Source of the DNA: Leptodontidium sp. MPI-SDFR-AT-0119
Lineage: Eukaryota > Ascomycota > Leotiomycetes > Helotiales > Leptodontidiaceae
Direction: 5' to 3'
NCBI GenBank assembly: GCA_020726505.1
Contig: JAHLEZ010000002.1
Coordinates: 3,844,001 to 3,908,000, forward strand
Length of the DNA stretch: 64,000 bases
The translations under genes and the position numbers were made by a program. The notes under the pieces were generated by a model. That model was not told the DNA's origin. It did no database searches and worked only from the letters and a program-made list of their open reading frames with translations. Of this stretch, positions 43,501-56,800 are shown one piece after another; within the stretch, counting starts at the first letter, position 1; the number at the start of each line of letters is the position of its first letter.

Positions 43501-45473
43501 CTCAGCAATAGCAACGGCATGCTGTCCACCGGCACCGCCGAAAGTTGCTAATCGATGTTTCGAAGTATCGTGACCTTTCGCTTCGGTCAGCGATCGAATA
43601 GGCCGGGTCATAGTCTCATTAGCCACAGTCAAGAATCCAAATGCAACCTCATCAGCACTCATATTCTTGCCTGTCTCCCTGTTGATCTGCTCGGTAAGTT
43701 CTGTCAACAACTTCTCGCTTGCTGCTACATCAAGACCTTCATCTTCGTTCTTGCCGAAGATCTTAGGGAAGAAGTCTGGTAGGAGTCTACCGAGAAATAG
43801 GTTTGCATCGGTTACGGTTGCTGGACCGCCTTTGCGGTAGCATCCTGGTCCTGGATGAGCACCGGCACTCTTCTCGAAATCAGCAGAGAAGGGAACACTT
43901 CAGAATCGGCACGCACCTCTGGCCCAACGACGAAAAGGCCATTTCTGAAGAACAATCGAGAACCACCTCCTGCAGCGACAGTATTGATATCCAGTTGCGG
44001 GGACTGTATAGTTACACCCGCGGTAGTTGTTTCGAAAACGTGCTCATATCTCCCAGAGCCGTATCTCGACACATCTGTTGAGGTACCGCCCATGTCGAAG
44101 CCAATAACCGGAGTCTTGGTCTCGGCATCGTATGAAGTAAGTGCGTAGCCGACGACGCCTCCAGCGGGGCCAGATAGGATAGCTTTCAGACCAGAAAACT
44201 TGTCAACATCAACCAAACCGCCATCTGATTGCATGAACTCGCATCTGGCGCCCTTTGAACTGGTTTCGGTCTTTACACTCTCAGTTCCTAAGCCACCCTC
44301 GAAACCTTTCTGGAAGCCTGCGATGTATTTCTTGATGATTGGCGTCAAATATGCATCTGCACATACGGATGTCGCTCTTGGAACCAGCTTTATCATCGGC
44401 ATCAGTTCGTGGCTGAGAGACACATGGTTGAAGCCCATGTCTCGGGCAGTTTTCCCAACCAAAGCTTCCTGTTTAAGCGAGTTAGCTATCATCCAAGCTA
44501 CAAAAGTATTTTAGGACTTTGCAGGCTACTTACATGATCGCTGAACGTGTATCCATGCATAAAGCATCTATGTGGTTTTTCGTCAGTCTTATGCGGTCGG
44601 GAGAAGATGTCAAGACAGCATGACTGTCGGAAAAAGATGCTCAAATTGGATAGGAAAAATCTTGAAAACGTACACTGCGATACTCTTGATGCCCTTGTCC
44701 CATATTTCTTGTAATTGCTTTCGAATGTTCGTCTCATCCGGTCGTTGCAGAATGCGAACCGTTTCAGACGATAAACCCTTGACTAGATCTCTATCTCCGT
44801 CCAATTTCCCAGACTCTACCTTAGTGACATTTCGCGCCGGATCTTCAGCATAATCCTCCAATGTAACCCTCTCATCAATCTCCACCACCATCTCATACAG
44901 AACATCTGGTTTCCGAATCGCCAGATCAAAGATCTTCGGTCTTGACTGATTACCAATCTCTAGACAATCCTTGAAACCCTTTGTGACCACCAAAGCTATC
45001 CTCTCTCCTTTCCTCTCTAGTAATGCATTCGTAGCTACCGTCGTGCCCATTCGTATACTTTCGATTTTGGAGGTGTCTAAGGGCTCGCCTCGAGGTATCT
45101 CTTTGTTTAGGAACTTGGACATGATTCGTCGGATGCCTTCGAGAGGGGCATCTTCGTAGTTTGAGGGGTCTTCGGATAGGAGTTTTATAACGATGTTGTC
45201 TTCCATATTCCCAGAGCCTGGGTTTGCAACGCAATCGGTGAATGTCCCTCCTCGCTGTGGTGTTTGTCAGCAATATTCAGATATCTGGAGGATGTAATTA
45301 TAGAGCCGTATCTTTGCGAATTCCCCTGAACACGTCTCGTGGGATATGTAGTCAAGTGAAGAGACAAGTCACAGCTTTGCTATAGAACATTGGCGTATTT
45401 GAACGTCAACTGAAGCTCCTGGACTTACATCGATAGCGATGCGGATACCCCGCTGTTGAGCTTGAGAGTCCAT
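40590..45473 (-). CDS. OXP1: 5-Oxoprolinase (ATP-hydrolysing)
   Basis: Converts 5-oxo-L-proline plus ATP to glutamate in glutathione turnover; cytosolic. Ten exons: 45473-45429, 45254-44674, 44567-44534, 44468-43917, 43869-43438, 43351-42696, 42645-42576, 42474-42318, 42205-41546 and 41494-40590, giving 1363 residues (yeast Oxp1 is 1286). All junctions keep frame. The N-terminal HyuA half starts with IAIDRGGTFTD (residues 12-22, nucleotide-binding). It continues with [35 protein letters not shown]-like [22 protein letters not shown] and [21 protein letters not shown]. The C-terminal HyuB half has [52 protein letters not shown] and [14 protein letters not shown], and a Gly-rich end (NTPGGGGWG). 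The 34-bp third exon is the smallest internal exon. A 242-codon frame on the opposite strand (40623-41351) is its shadow. Confidence 0.93.
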
Positions 45474-46177
45474 CTTGACGCAGGAAATTCGAGAACTCTT
45501 CCAAGTTGGATGGTACTAGATTAGAGAAAGATTTCAGAACGAACAGCGGTTAGAAATAATGTCTCGAAGGAAAAAGAGCTGGGCTAGAAGATCAATAGCT
45601 CTAATGACGAAGGTGGAATGCTGCAGAATGCCCTGACCGCCCTCATGCCCGCTCCAAATGGATGAGGTAGCTTTGGTGGGGGGAGATAGGCGACAAAGGT
45701 GGGGGTGGAGCTCCAAGCTCCAGGGCCCTGCATTACCGGTCTGATTTGTAGCATCAAGTGATTCTGGCGGTACTGGAACTTCTTCAAAATCAATTCACTG
45801 TAGATCCGAACCTGTTGTGGTATCGGTTGATTCATAGGCAGTATGCCTTTGAGACATGACAAGTGCCTGCAAACCCTGCTTTGATGTTTAAGCTCAGTTT
45901 TGGGACACTCGCTGCTTTTGATACGTGATTATAAATGTCAGAGATGGTGAAGGTTGGCTTGTTACGACCCTCAAGGAATCGCCCCAGCATATTTTGTAGC
46001 CTTCTTAATTTCAATCGACACCAGCAGTTTCACTGTCGATGGCCAAAGATGTACTAGACGAACCAAAGCAGGAGATTAACCATGGAAGCACTGAGAAACT
46101 CTCGTAAGCATATTCATTATCAAATCTTCATTCCACGTACAGCCAACGCCAGGACCACCAACGCCAGGCTTATGCTA
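45474..46177. other. Intergenic: OXP1 promoter and SPC98 3' side
   Basis: 704 bp. The left part is the OXP1 promoter. The right part lies downstream of SPC98. Short frames of 60-92 codons on the minus strand are not convincing. No RNA gene seen. Confidence 0.5.
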
Positions 46178-48938
46178 TCATGACTTTGCTGTAGCCCGTG
46201 TCGTATTACTTCCTGCCGACCTGCTCGACTTCTTCCGGAAAGGCTGGTAGCAGTCGTTGAAATTCATAACAACACCCAAAAACCTCATGTCCACATCTGG
46301 TTGGTATGCCAGATCCCCCAGTAATGAACACACCCTGGTTTTGAAAAGCCCTCCTAACGACTGGAGTCGCTCCTGTAGGACTGGGAACTCGTCCGCTATG
46401 AGGTCGTCTGGAACCGGAGCTGGTGTTGAATCGGGGAGATGCCGAGGTCCGCGTCGTGTAGTTGCAGGTGTATTGACTAACAAGCCATCATCGTCCTCTC
46501 GTCTCGTCAATGCTTCTTGTCGGACATCAGCACCTTGGCGTCTAGTGAAATCGGATACAGCCCAGCTATAAAGTCCATCCACGGCGTCTCGATAGGTGAG
46601 CATGAGCCGAAGGATCTCGCCAAGTTGAATCATGAAGGTGTTCTCATCGACTTCGCCGTGGTGCTTCTTCTTCGCACCAAGAAGACCTTTGTGCGTGATA
46701 GCATTCAGGTACTTTGTATGAGCCTTAATGAGATCGTCCAGAGTGCATCCATCCTTATGTATGGCAGTTTGAAGTTCGTCCCACGAGCTTTCAATCACCT
46801 CGAACAGGATATAATACTGTAGCTGGCCAATGAAGTGAATCATCTCAGCAAGAACGCCTCTTGTAAGTTTCCATGCCTTTGCCACGTTCTGGTCCTCGCC
46901 CTGGAGAACGCCGCGTGCGCCAGTCATACATTTACGCCAGGTCGATGCCAGAGCAAATTCAACACGCTTGATTCGCCACAAGAAGTTGAAAACTTTGAGA
47001 TACTGGCGGTTCCCCCATTCCGTGACAACCACATCAACAGGGGCATCAATCTTGTACTCCAGTGTGAAGCAGTCCCAGCCAATGTCTCCATGAGACAGCT
47101 GCAGCATCCGAGCATCCAATCGGCGGAGAACCTCAGGAGAATCATATTGAGCATTGGAGCCACGGATGGCATGTTCAAGCTGGGCTGTCAATGTGTGGCG
47201 ATATTGAGCCCCAGCAGGCCGATCAAGATTGGAAGACAGTGACTCCATAAGAAGTGCTATGAAGTCGCCTTGACCCAGAAGAATGTAGTTCTTGAGTGCT
47301 TTCAAGTGCTCGAAGAGGTGGAATTTCTCAGCCATCAGATGAATGAGCCGTGCCATGGTCGTCTTGTATGCTTCATCGATCCAAGTCTCAAGTGTGGCAG
47401 TGTCCCCATATCGTAATTCCTTTGAGGCTGCTTTGGAATATTCTTCCACCCATTGAGAATCTCCGCAACCATATCGGATGAAGTTAAGCGATTTGCCAAT
47501 TAGGAAGACCTTTTGAGCAAAATCCTGCGTGATGATACTTGGGACCATATCCTCGTTAAGCTTGTATTTGTCCTCCCAGACACTACTGGCACCTCCTCGA
47601 CTCCTGCTATCCGGGGTATCATTGACTGCGTTTGGATCCTGCTCAGAAACGAAGAATTCGTGATAAGGGTCAGAAAGTTCTCCATCGTAGATCCAATGTC
47701 TCAACATATCATAAAATGGTCGAGTGACATGAGTGAGTAACCGTTCGGCGAATGCTCCCACCATTGGGTCTCCATGAGACGACGAAAAACCATGTATCAG
47801 CGAAATGAGCTGGCCACCCTTTTTGCTTTTTGACTCTTCACTGATCAAGCTCATCAACCGTAAGCCCATTGTTGCTTCACGGGTCCAAACCACGCATCTT
47901 TTCAACGTGACTCCAGCTTTTCCAATACCGCCTCTTGGCTCTTTCTCGTCCAGAGATGACAATGCTCGCCGGATTTGACCTTCCAGCGTAGCGACCAGGC
48001 CAAGATACGATCGAAGTTCCCCTCCAATAGCAGCCCTTAAGCTTTGTCCAAGAAGGCCACCACCGGGAGACTGGGTGAACGAAGATAGCCCTCTGTACAG
48101 TAGCGACGGTTCTGCTAAAGTGTGGAGGATTGAGATTATTGGAACTGGCAGCGTCGCTGGTAATGTTACTGTCGATTCCGTAGAGAATGGGAAATGTGTG
48201 GATGATAGGCCCTGCAGTGTGAAGGGCAAGTCGCGGAGTAGTGCTGTTTCTGGAGGATCAATTTCGACGTAGTTCTCAGCAAGAAGAGCTGTCTTCAAGG
48301 CAACCCCTTCTCGTTGTAGAGCTGCAGATCTAGTGAAGGCTTGGGCTTCCTCTTTCCTATCCCGCTGGCCACCCTCTCGTTCTGGTAATTTCTTCAGACC
48401 CTCTGGCGCAAATGCCTCAGATAGACTCCTCTCCTCTCTTCTTTGGCCATACTCTGGGGATCTCTGCATCTCACTCTCTAGATTCCTCGGCCTTCTTCCA
48501 TTTTTGACAGGGCTTTTGAAAGGGCTGGTAAGAACAGGCAAGGTCTTCGGCTGGTGGTCGCTGAGTTGGTACAAAAAGTATAGAACTGCCCATTTTTGAT
48601 TGATTAATGGGATGGAGAGCAGCTTGCTGTAGAGGTTCGTAAATCGAAGGGCTTTGTCTGGACTCGGATTCGTCTGTAATAATCGCTTCTTGATCAGGTC
48701 TGATGCTTGGTTGACATCTGCAATAACAGCTGGACCGCGCGAGCTGAAGATTTGAGTCAGTCTCCGTATTTCTGGAATTCGATGGTTGTATATACCTCTG
48801 CAGAACCTCTGTTACAAAGTCCACCGCATTGTTTTCCCTTTCCTCTGTCGACGCGGGGTCCTCACCGGGAATCTCAACCAAAAGTCGTCGCACTAGGGAG
48901 TTGATACCACTGCTGACGCGCTGATTGCGGGACGACAT
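46178..48938 (-). CDS. SPC98: Gamma-tubulin complex component 3 (Spc98/GCP3)
   Basis: Core subunit of the gamma-tubulin small complex that nucleates microtubules at spindle pole bodies. Exons are 48938-48796 and 48743-46178 (52-bp intron, GTATAT/TTCAG), giving 902 residues, close to human GCP3 (907). The N-terminal helical region (about 1-110) shows INSLVRRLLVEIPGE and KWAVLYFLYQLSD. The GRIP1 domain begins near LLRDLPFTLQGLSS and includes LGLVATLEGQI, MSLISEESKSKKGGQLISLIHG and PFYDMLRHWIYDGELSDPYHEFFV. GRIP2 includes ALKNYILLGQGDFIALLMESL, VFNFLWRIKRVEFALASTWRK and MIHFIGQLQYYILFEVIESSWDEL, all highly characteristic of GCP3. The C-terminus is basic (FRKKSSRSAG). It is head-to-head with HFI1. 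Confidence 0.95.
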
Positions 48939-49350
48939 CTCATTATTGCGGATGGTGTGCGCAGATAGAAATCGGATTCGTAGCTGTAGTCGTTGTGTTG
49001 TTGTTTCTGTTGGCGCGTCACCTCTGCCTCTGTCATTTTCTGGGATACGCGACGGGACAGCACAGCACAGCAGTCCCGTACAGCCTTGTTGCTGGTTCGC
49101 CCTGTTGATGCTGCCCCTTAGCGGCAAATCGACAATCGGAAGCGACTACCCAGAACCCAGAACGTCACTTCGTCAAAGGCCCGCGACAGGAGCAAAATCC
49201 ACGATTTGTAGCCATCAACCACAACGGCGACAACGCCCTGTTCATCTCCATCTTGCATCGCTGGACTTGTCTGGCCCTGCTGATCTCATGCGCTTTTGTT
49301 TTTAACCCAAGTCGCGGTGTAACGGCCCCCTCAGGCGCGCCTATTTCACG
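48939..49350. promoter_or_regulatory. Divergent SPC98/HFI1 promoter
   Basis: 412 bp between divergent ATGs. The central part has CAGCACAGCACAGCAG direct repeats (about 49060-49075) and a GGCGCGCC site at 49335-49342, close to the HFI1 start. No known factor site is assigned with confidence. Confidence 0.45.
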
Positions 49351-50899
49351 ATGCCTGACATAGATCCGTCCGCGTTAATTGCTCCAAGTCGAATATCAAC
49401 GACGCCGATTCTCCCTCCAAAGACCATTAGTGCATCTGCGCCAGTTGCGCCGAAAGTTTCGAAGAGCAACCATGTTCCGCCTCGTATTGACCTCGAGCCT
49501 CTCTATACCGCGCTCAAGAGTGCGATAGGCGAGCACTGGGGAACATATAAAGAATCCATCAGTCTTTTTGTTATGGGTTCGTACATTTCCAAGTGGCAAT
49601 AGTCCAAGTCCCCGAGGGAGCCTTTCCCATTGCGTATTATGTCCAATTGCTAACATTTACCCCTTTAGGCCAGCTGAACCAGAAAGAACTATCAGAACGA
49701 ATCGACGGTTTCCTCATCACACCGACTGGTGAAATAGAGCACCTACATAATCAGCTGGTCTCAGCCATCTACGCAAATGTCACAAGAGAAATGCCAGATC
49801 ATGGCGTGGCCAGTTGGGTCAGCGCAAATGATAAGCCTACGACAGGGGCTGGGAGCAAGCCAGTTAGTGGAGATGCTGCAGAGCAAAGGTTGAAGACAGA
49901 GGTGATGCAATTACCAAGTCGAGACAGGAGAAGACTGAAGGATCTCAGTCAAAATGATGTGAGTAGCTTTCTCTCTCTATGACTACAGTTACTATTCGCT
50001 GATAATCATACCAGTTTGATCCTCGTCAGGAAATGGCCAATATATTTGGAGAACAACACAGAGCCAAACCAATAAGGCCTGTAGATGCAGTTCCTGCAAG
50101 TGCAGGTGGTCTGAACAAAACTAGTAAGCATTGACATTTCCAGCTAACTGCTTCATATTAATTGGGAACAGATTGGGATCTCGAAATTCGAAAGAGATAT
50201 GCACAGCCTCTCGCTTCAGAATCAGGAGAGTTCCCAGATACCTCCACTATTGAATCGCGCATGTTGCCCATCTGTTATGAGACGGGACTTGTCTCTGGTC
50301 ATGCGCCAGATGCAGCTCATTTTATGTCTGTTGCAACGGAGACCTTCATCAAGGAGGTACTGTCTTCAGTTTTCAGCAAAACGCGAAGTAACGGCCCCGG
50401 TGCCAGCGGCAGTGCAGGTACTGGAGGTGGTTCCAGTTGGATCCAAACTCACAAATATCGTACCCAACTGGAACGAGAAGAGGAAATATCATTGCGAGGA
50501 GAAATTCAAAGGGACAAAAGTGGTCTCTTGCCTATTGAAGCCAAAGCTGCCAGTGAGCGTGGGCCTCTTGGCATGGCCGATTTCCGCACAGCTCTGGAGC
50601 TAGGTGATTGTGGACTCGGACAGATGCCCGTTGTGGTACAACAGATCATGATGGGCTATCGTGAGGGTGAAGTGGAATCTTGGGACGACTACTCCTGGCC
50701 GGAGACATATCCCAAAATATTTGATCAGGACATCGACGGCGACATCGAAATGGGAGGCATGCATGTGGCAAATGGTATTAATGGTGTAAATGGCCATTTC
50801 GATGTTGAGGGCGATGATTATGGCTGGGAAGGTGGTGAGATGGATGATAAGACGTCACTCGACAGCTTGCTGGACTCATGTCTAGCAATCGGCTCTTGA
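49351..50899 (+). CDS. HFI1: SAGA complex subunit Hfi1/Ada1
   Basis: Structural subunit of the SAGA transcription co-activator, whose histone-fold partner is Taf12. Exons are 49351-49576, 49669-49958, 50015-50123 and 50172-50899 (introns 92, 56 and 48 bp), giving 450 residues. The Ada1-type N-terminal region spans residues about 45-165: [47 protein letters not shown], read here over the first splice. It is followed by [17 protein letters not shown]. The histone-fold-like part lies after [36 protein letters not shown] (about residues 230-270). The C-terminus is acidic ([22 protein letters not shown]). A splice-independent reading breaks each of these blocks. The start context CACGATGCC is acceptable and there is no in-frame upstream ATG. 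Confidence 0.9.
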
Positions 50900-51443
50900 T
50901 CTTGTCTATTTCGCTCTAGGGCATGGATGGCGTTTGCATTGCTTTTGGGTCGCTGCATTAGCCTGGCAGTACGGAGTTCATGGATCTGGGCGATGTACAG
51001 TGCTATATGGTTGTACAAAAGGTGCATGGCTGGCGGCGTCTTTGGGTCACGGATGGAATTTCTGTACATGGACGATACCCTGGTTTGGCTTTTAGCCCGC
51101 GCTGCACATAAAACGCCGAATAAAATGATTGTTACCATTCATGTGTACTGATGGTTGGCTGAGGGAATAGCATTACTAACAATGATATGATTCTTGTTGT
51201 TTGAAAGTTCTCTCTATTTCCGTGACGTGGAATCAACAATGGAGTACCCTTGTCGAGTGTTGTGGTCTTCGCCAAGCCCTTCGTCGCTCAGCCTCGTCAG
51301 GGATTCTTCTTGCTACGTCAGCCTGGCCCCTCCATGTTTTGAAGTCCGCATCTCGACTTCGACAGACTCCTAGGTTGAACTAGACAACCTCTCTCATCTT
51401 TGTGTCAAAATCTCGATATTCACTCCCAAGAAAAGTGCCGAAG
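50900..51443. promoter_or_regulatory. HFI1 3' region and AIP1 promoter
   Basis: 544 bp between two plus-strand genes. An AT-rich part near 51170-51205 follows the presumed HFI1 3' UTR. The AIP1-proximal end is CT-rich (CCTCTCTCATCTTTG, about 51389-51403), as is common just upstream of fungal start codons. No gene seen. Confidence 0.5.
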
Positions 51444-53391
51444 ATGTCTATCACCATTGACAAAATCCTTGCAGCATCGCCGAACACAGAGCGTGGTCGG
51501 CCAACTCAACTGTCCAGTGATCCCAAAGGAGAGAGGATTGCCTATGCCGTGAGTTCTCCTTGCAGATGTCACCTCGAATCCTTACTAAACTGTCAACAGT
51601 CTGGCAAATCCATCTTCCTGAGATCAATCGACGACCCCTCCCTTAGCAAACAATACACCGCCCATACCACTCAAACATCCGTTGCGCGCTTCTCGCCCTC
51701 TGGTTACTACGTTGCCTCTGGGGATGTTTCTGGTGCAGTAAAGGTTTGGGATGCTGTAGAGGGAGTCAATACAAAAGGTGCAGACGGACTCCAAGACAAG
51801 GCCCCTTAGCATCGCCCTGACTGGCAACTGACCGAGTACAGGCGATTACCACATTATATCTGGCAGGATCAACGACATTGCATGGGATGGAGATTCTCAA
51901 CGAATCATTGCCGTTGGTGACGGAAGAGAACGATTTGGGCACTGCATAACAGCCGATTCTGGTAACTCGGTGGGAGAAGTCAGTGGGCATTCGTCGGCCA
52001 TCAACTCAGTCGCCATTCGCCAACAACGTCCCCTTCGAGCTGCTACTGGAGCCGATGATAGCAGCATGGTATTCCTACACGGAGCACCATTTAAGTTCGC
52101 CACTAAGCTTGGAGGATTGCATAAGGGATATGTCTATGGCGTTGGGTTCTCGCCAGATGGAAATCATCTTATCAGTGTGGGTGCGGATCGCAGAATCCAG
52201 CTCTACGATGGCAAGACGGGCGAAGCTACGACACAAATTGGAGAAGGCGAGCACAAGGGGTCTATCTTTGCTGTTTCGTGGGCTAAGGACTCGAATCGGG
52301 TTGTTACAGCAAGTGCGGATCAGACTGTCAAGTTGTGGGATGTGGAGGCTGGGAAGGCTGTTCAGACCTGGAGATTTGGAGGAGAGGGAAATGTCAGTAT
52401 TCCGGATCACCAAGTCGGCGTTGTTTGGCCTGCTGGACGAAATGATGGTATGGTTATCAGCTTGAATTTGGCTGGCGATCTCAACTATCTCGTTGAAGGA
52501 AGCCAGACACCCACCAGAGTTGTCCAGGGCCATAACAAGAGCATAACTGCTCTCGGCTCAAGTCAAGATGGAAAGGGACAGACTTTTTGGACCGGCAGTT
52601 TCGATGGTCGAGTCTGTTCCTGGGATTCAGATTCAGGTATCGGTTCAGCAGTCGACGGAGAGACGCATAAGAACCAAGTCACAGCGTTCGAAACGACAGC
52701 TGGGAGAGCTTATAGCGTTGGATGGGATGACACACTGAGAATTGCCGATTCAACTGGAAAGACCTTCCTTGGAGAGACTTCAAAGTTATCAGCTCAACCA
52801 AAGGGATTGGCCTCAGCAGATGGCCGGGTCTTTGTTGCTACAGCTTCAGGCATCGACATATTCTTGAAGGACACGCTGGTCGGAAGCGTACCCGTCAAGA
52901 ATGAAACGCCCACTGCCATCGCAGCTTCAGGATCGCTAGTTGCAGTTGGCGATGATGCGAATGTCGTACAGATTTATAATGTCGACGGGAGTCACAAGCT
53001 CATTCCCAAGGAGAAGCTTACTCGCTCAACGGCACAGATTACAGCATTGGAATTCTCGCCAGATGGATCTCTCCTTGCTGTCGGAAACTCTTCTGGGAAG
53101 ATTGCAGTCTACGAGACTAGTTCTTGGGACGTCAAGACAGATCGATGGTCTGCTCATACTGCAAGGGTTACTTGTATTGCGTGGAATGCCGCTGGAACGC
53201 ATGCCGTAAGCGGTGGTCTGGACACCAATGTTTTCGTCTGGAGTCTCGCGGCGCCGGGGAAGAGAGTGAAGGCTGCGAATGCACACAAAGATGGTGTGAA
53301 TGGAGTCTCGTGGGTTGATGGTGGGAAGAAGATTGCTAGTACTGGTGGCGATGCGGCGTTGAAGATTTGGACTGTCGCGGGTGTTGAATAG
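51444..53391 (+). CDS. AIP1: Actin-interacting protein 1 (Aip1, WD-repeat)
   Basis: WD-repeat cofactor of cofilin that promotes actin-filament disassembly at cortical patches. Exons are 51444-51548, 51600-51777 and 51842-53391 (introns 51 and 64 bp), giving 610 residues, the usual Aip1 length. The introns fall after IAYA (donor GTGAGT) and after NTKG (donor GTGCAG). The N-terminus shows PTQLSSDPKGERIAYASGKSIFLRSID. Many WD units follow, for example SGHSSAINSVAIR, GGLHKGYVYGVGFSPDGNHLISVGADRRIQLYDG, RVVTASADQTVKLWDVE and HTARVTCIAWNAAGTHAVSGGLDTNVFVW. They extend evenly to the last residues, consistent with two seven-bladed propellers. The ATG at 51444 follows a weak AAG context. No competing ATG was seen in frame. 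Confidence 0.94.
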
Positions 53392-53818
53392 AGAGTGGGA
53401 GGATAGACCAAAATACCTTCTGCACTACGAAGTTCTTACATATCACATCTAAAGATATCTTCTGACCGGATTGAAAGTGACAGAAATGTAGCTCAGCAAC
53501 ACGTCAACGTCCTCTTGAAAATGACATGGCTTGACTTGACTAGTAAGTTGTAACACGCCCAAAAGATGCTGTGCCATGTGCTCAGCATGCTTTTCGAGTC
53601 CCACACCCACATGGATACGCCCTGTAACGGGAAGGCCGCCCGAATCTGGGGTAGCTTCGAGCCAAGCAAAGTAAGCTCAAGGCGCCCGGCCCAGTTAAGC
53701 CCAAAGTCAATATCAACGGAACTTTCCAGTTGTTCGTCTCTTCTCGTCTCTTCTCATCTCTTCCCAGTTTCCAGAAAGGCTTTCACAGCACCACGACTCG
53801 GATCATGAAAGGACCAAT
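53392..53818. promoter_or_regulatory. Intergenic between AIP1 and the BRE4-like gene
   Basis: 427 bp. The right half is the promoter of the transporter-like gene and has a repeated TCTTCTCGTCTCTTCTCATCTCTTCC-type pyrimidine stretch (about 53738-53765). No gene seen. Confidence 0.5.
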
Positions 53819-56800
53819 ATGAGCTCCCCATCGGCTTCAGATGGCCCTGCGCCGCCATCGAACCGCAGATTCTCGCGCTCAAAGCGAGGTGTAAGCAAGC
53901 TTATTCCTTCCTCCATTCCAACTCCCAACAAACCCCATTCAAGAGCTAACCCCCTCCACCACAGAAGCTCAGAAATGGAACCTTCATTCTCCCTGGAACG
54001 GGCGAGCGCGTGCGCCGTCAGATAACCCTCCGTAACCCCTCGAACTTTGATGGCCCAGCCCGCACCAACTCCGACAACTCGATCCTACCTTTGCGACGGA
54101 CCTACTCTCAAGCGGGAACCTTTCGGACGGCTGTGGATAATACTGTTGAGGCCGGCTGGGAGTTCTGGGGATGGTTGCATACGCCTGCTGCGAAGGGTAT
54201 TCTCAAGAGCTCTCTGGCGTATCTACTAGGGAGCATGGCTACGTTCTTGCCGCCCATTGCCAACTTCCTAGGAAATCAGGACTCGAAACATCTGGTTTGC
54301 ACTATTACGGTTTATTTCCACCCGAGTAGATCGCAAGGGTCGATGCAGGAGGCTATTATTCTTGGACTAGGAGCTTTCTTCTATGCGGTCTTTGTCTCGG
54401 TTTCTAGTATGGCTACTTCTGTGTTCTTCGAGTCGCAGTTGGGTATGATTGAACTTGTAAGTGTTGGAGAGGACTCTAGCTGATCTCTGAAGATGCGCGT
54501 GGGATATCGCTATAGATCAGGGATAAGCCGGTGACAGTGCTAACTATATTATGATTTAGGGCTACATTATCGTACTCATTGTCTTCATCGGAGGTGGTTT
54601 GGGGTTCGTCGGCTGGTTTAAGCAGAGATATAACGCTCCTTTAGTCAGTGTCAGTTGCAGTTTGGCATCATTGGCTATTATTACAGGTGCGTACTAAGAA
54701 GCTCTGGTAATGGAGCTCTTGCTAACTAAAGTAGTGATTACGAAGGAAAATGCTATTCAAGTCGGGGTGTTCTCTAACGACAAGATTGTACAAGTCATGA
54801 AGATGATTCTGATGGGTATGGCATCAACGTCTGTTGTCAGTCTGCTTCTGTGGCCGATTTCCGCGCGTACCGAACTACGAGAAACCATGATTAATGTCAC
54901 AGACTCATTTGGGGACATGCTTACATTGATCACCCGAGGCTTTCTGAGTGGTTCCGAAACAGACCTTAGGTCCACGACCTTCATCAAGGCTCAAAACAAA
55001 CACAAGGCAGTCTTCACGAAGCTGAAAACGAATTTGAAGGAGGCAAGATTCGAGCATTATCTTCTTGGCACAGAGGAAGAATACAAGTTGCAAGTGAGTC
55101 TTGTGACATGTATGCAGAGACTGGCCCAATCGATTGGTGGGCTGAGAAGTGCTGCATTGACCCAATTCTCTCTTCTGAGGGAGAGCACAACCTTTGGAAA
55201 TGGGACACCCCTCTCCTCTCGGTATTCTCCCCAGATTGAAGGGCTAGTGTCTCCAATGAGTAGCCGGCACGATAGATTTGCCGTCTTGACGGCAATCGAA
55301 GAAGCCTCAGAAGAAGGCAGTGGTGCGGAAGATCGTGACGATGAACCTCCAAACCCATTCGAACGGCAGGCAAGTACTGTGAGCTACGGTAGTTCGACCA
55401 TGCCAACGGTACGAACGCCGTCAGAGATCTTTTCTCGTTTCATCATGCATCTCGGACCGTCGATGAAGTCTCTGGCATATACCCTGTCCCAGATTCTGCA
55501 AGAACTGCCGTTTGGGGAAGGGCCACAATACGAGATCAAGATAAATGACCACTTCAAGACTAGTCTTACGGAAGCATTGTAGGTGACAATTGTCATCCTC
55601 TGATTTTCATTGTCATTTTCTGGTCTCATCACTCATACCCTCATAGGAAACTTTACAGCAGCGCTCGGGCCGATGCTCTGAAAGAGCTATACAAAAGCAA
55701 AGAACTAGATCGGGATAGACCAGAGAGTATCGAAGCTGACTTTGAAGAAGTCGCAGCCAGTTGTGGCCACTTCAGTTTCTCCCTACAAACATTTGCAGAA
55801 GAAATGCAAACGTTCCTTTCAATTCTCGAGGATCTCAAGGAATGGACTGAAAAAGAGAATCCAAAGTCATGGAACTGGATTCGGTTTTGGAGAAAGCCAA
55901 AGCCTCAAGTTACCGATGGTCCTAATGGTGTACCTGAGGAGGAACAGAGGCTGATTCAGCCACCCCAAGAACCATTGCTTCCAAAGGACCTACCTGATCT
56001 TGCGATTGAAAGACGTTCAACACGACAGTGGCAAGCTCCTGTACAGAACAAGAAGTGGAGTCTATACCGGAAAATATTGGACATCATATTGATTCTTGCC
56101 AGAGATGATGGTAGGTTTTCCCCGGAAAGGCGAAAAATTCTATTGCTAACAAACTGGTAGTACGATTTGCTATCAAAGTCGGATTTGGAGCTTCACTGTA
56201 TGCCATGTTTGCATTCATCCCTTTGACAAGGCCATTCTACCAACACGTAAGTAATTCTCCCTTCCAGAGGTGTTTGCACAAATTTTACTTCCACATACTG
56301 AATACTGGTTTTTAGTGGAGAGGAGAGTGGGGACTTCTCTCCTACATGTTAGTATGTGCCATGACCATCGGAGCTTCGAACACCACGGGATGGAGTAGAT
56401 TCATTGGAACGTTCATTGGAGCGGCTATCGCTTGTTTTCTCTGGAGCATAACGCAAGGGAACCCGTTCGGGCTTGCATTCTGTGGATGGATGGTCAGCTT
56501 GCCATGCTTCTACATTATTCTTGTGAAGGGACAAGGACCCTTCGGACGTTTCATCATGCTGACCTACAACCTCTCATGTCTGTATGCATACAGTCTGTCC
56601 ATCCAAGACGGAGACGGCGATGATGACGAGGGAGGCGTCGTACCAATCATCACGGAAATCGCCCTACACAGAGTCGTCGCTGTGATAGCAGGTTGTGTAT
56701 GGGGACTCATTATCACAAGAGTAATATGGCCAATCTCTGCGCGCAACAAGTTCAAGGATGGGCTCTCATTGCTGTGGCTCAGAATGGGTCTGATCTGGAA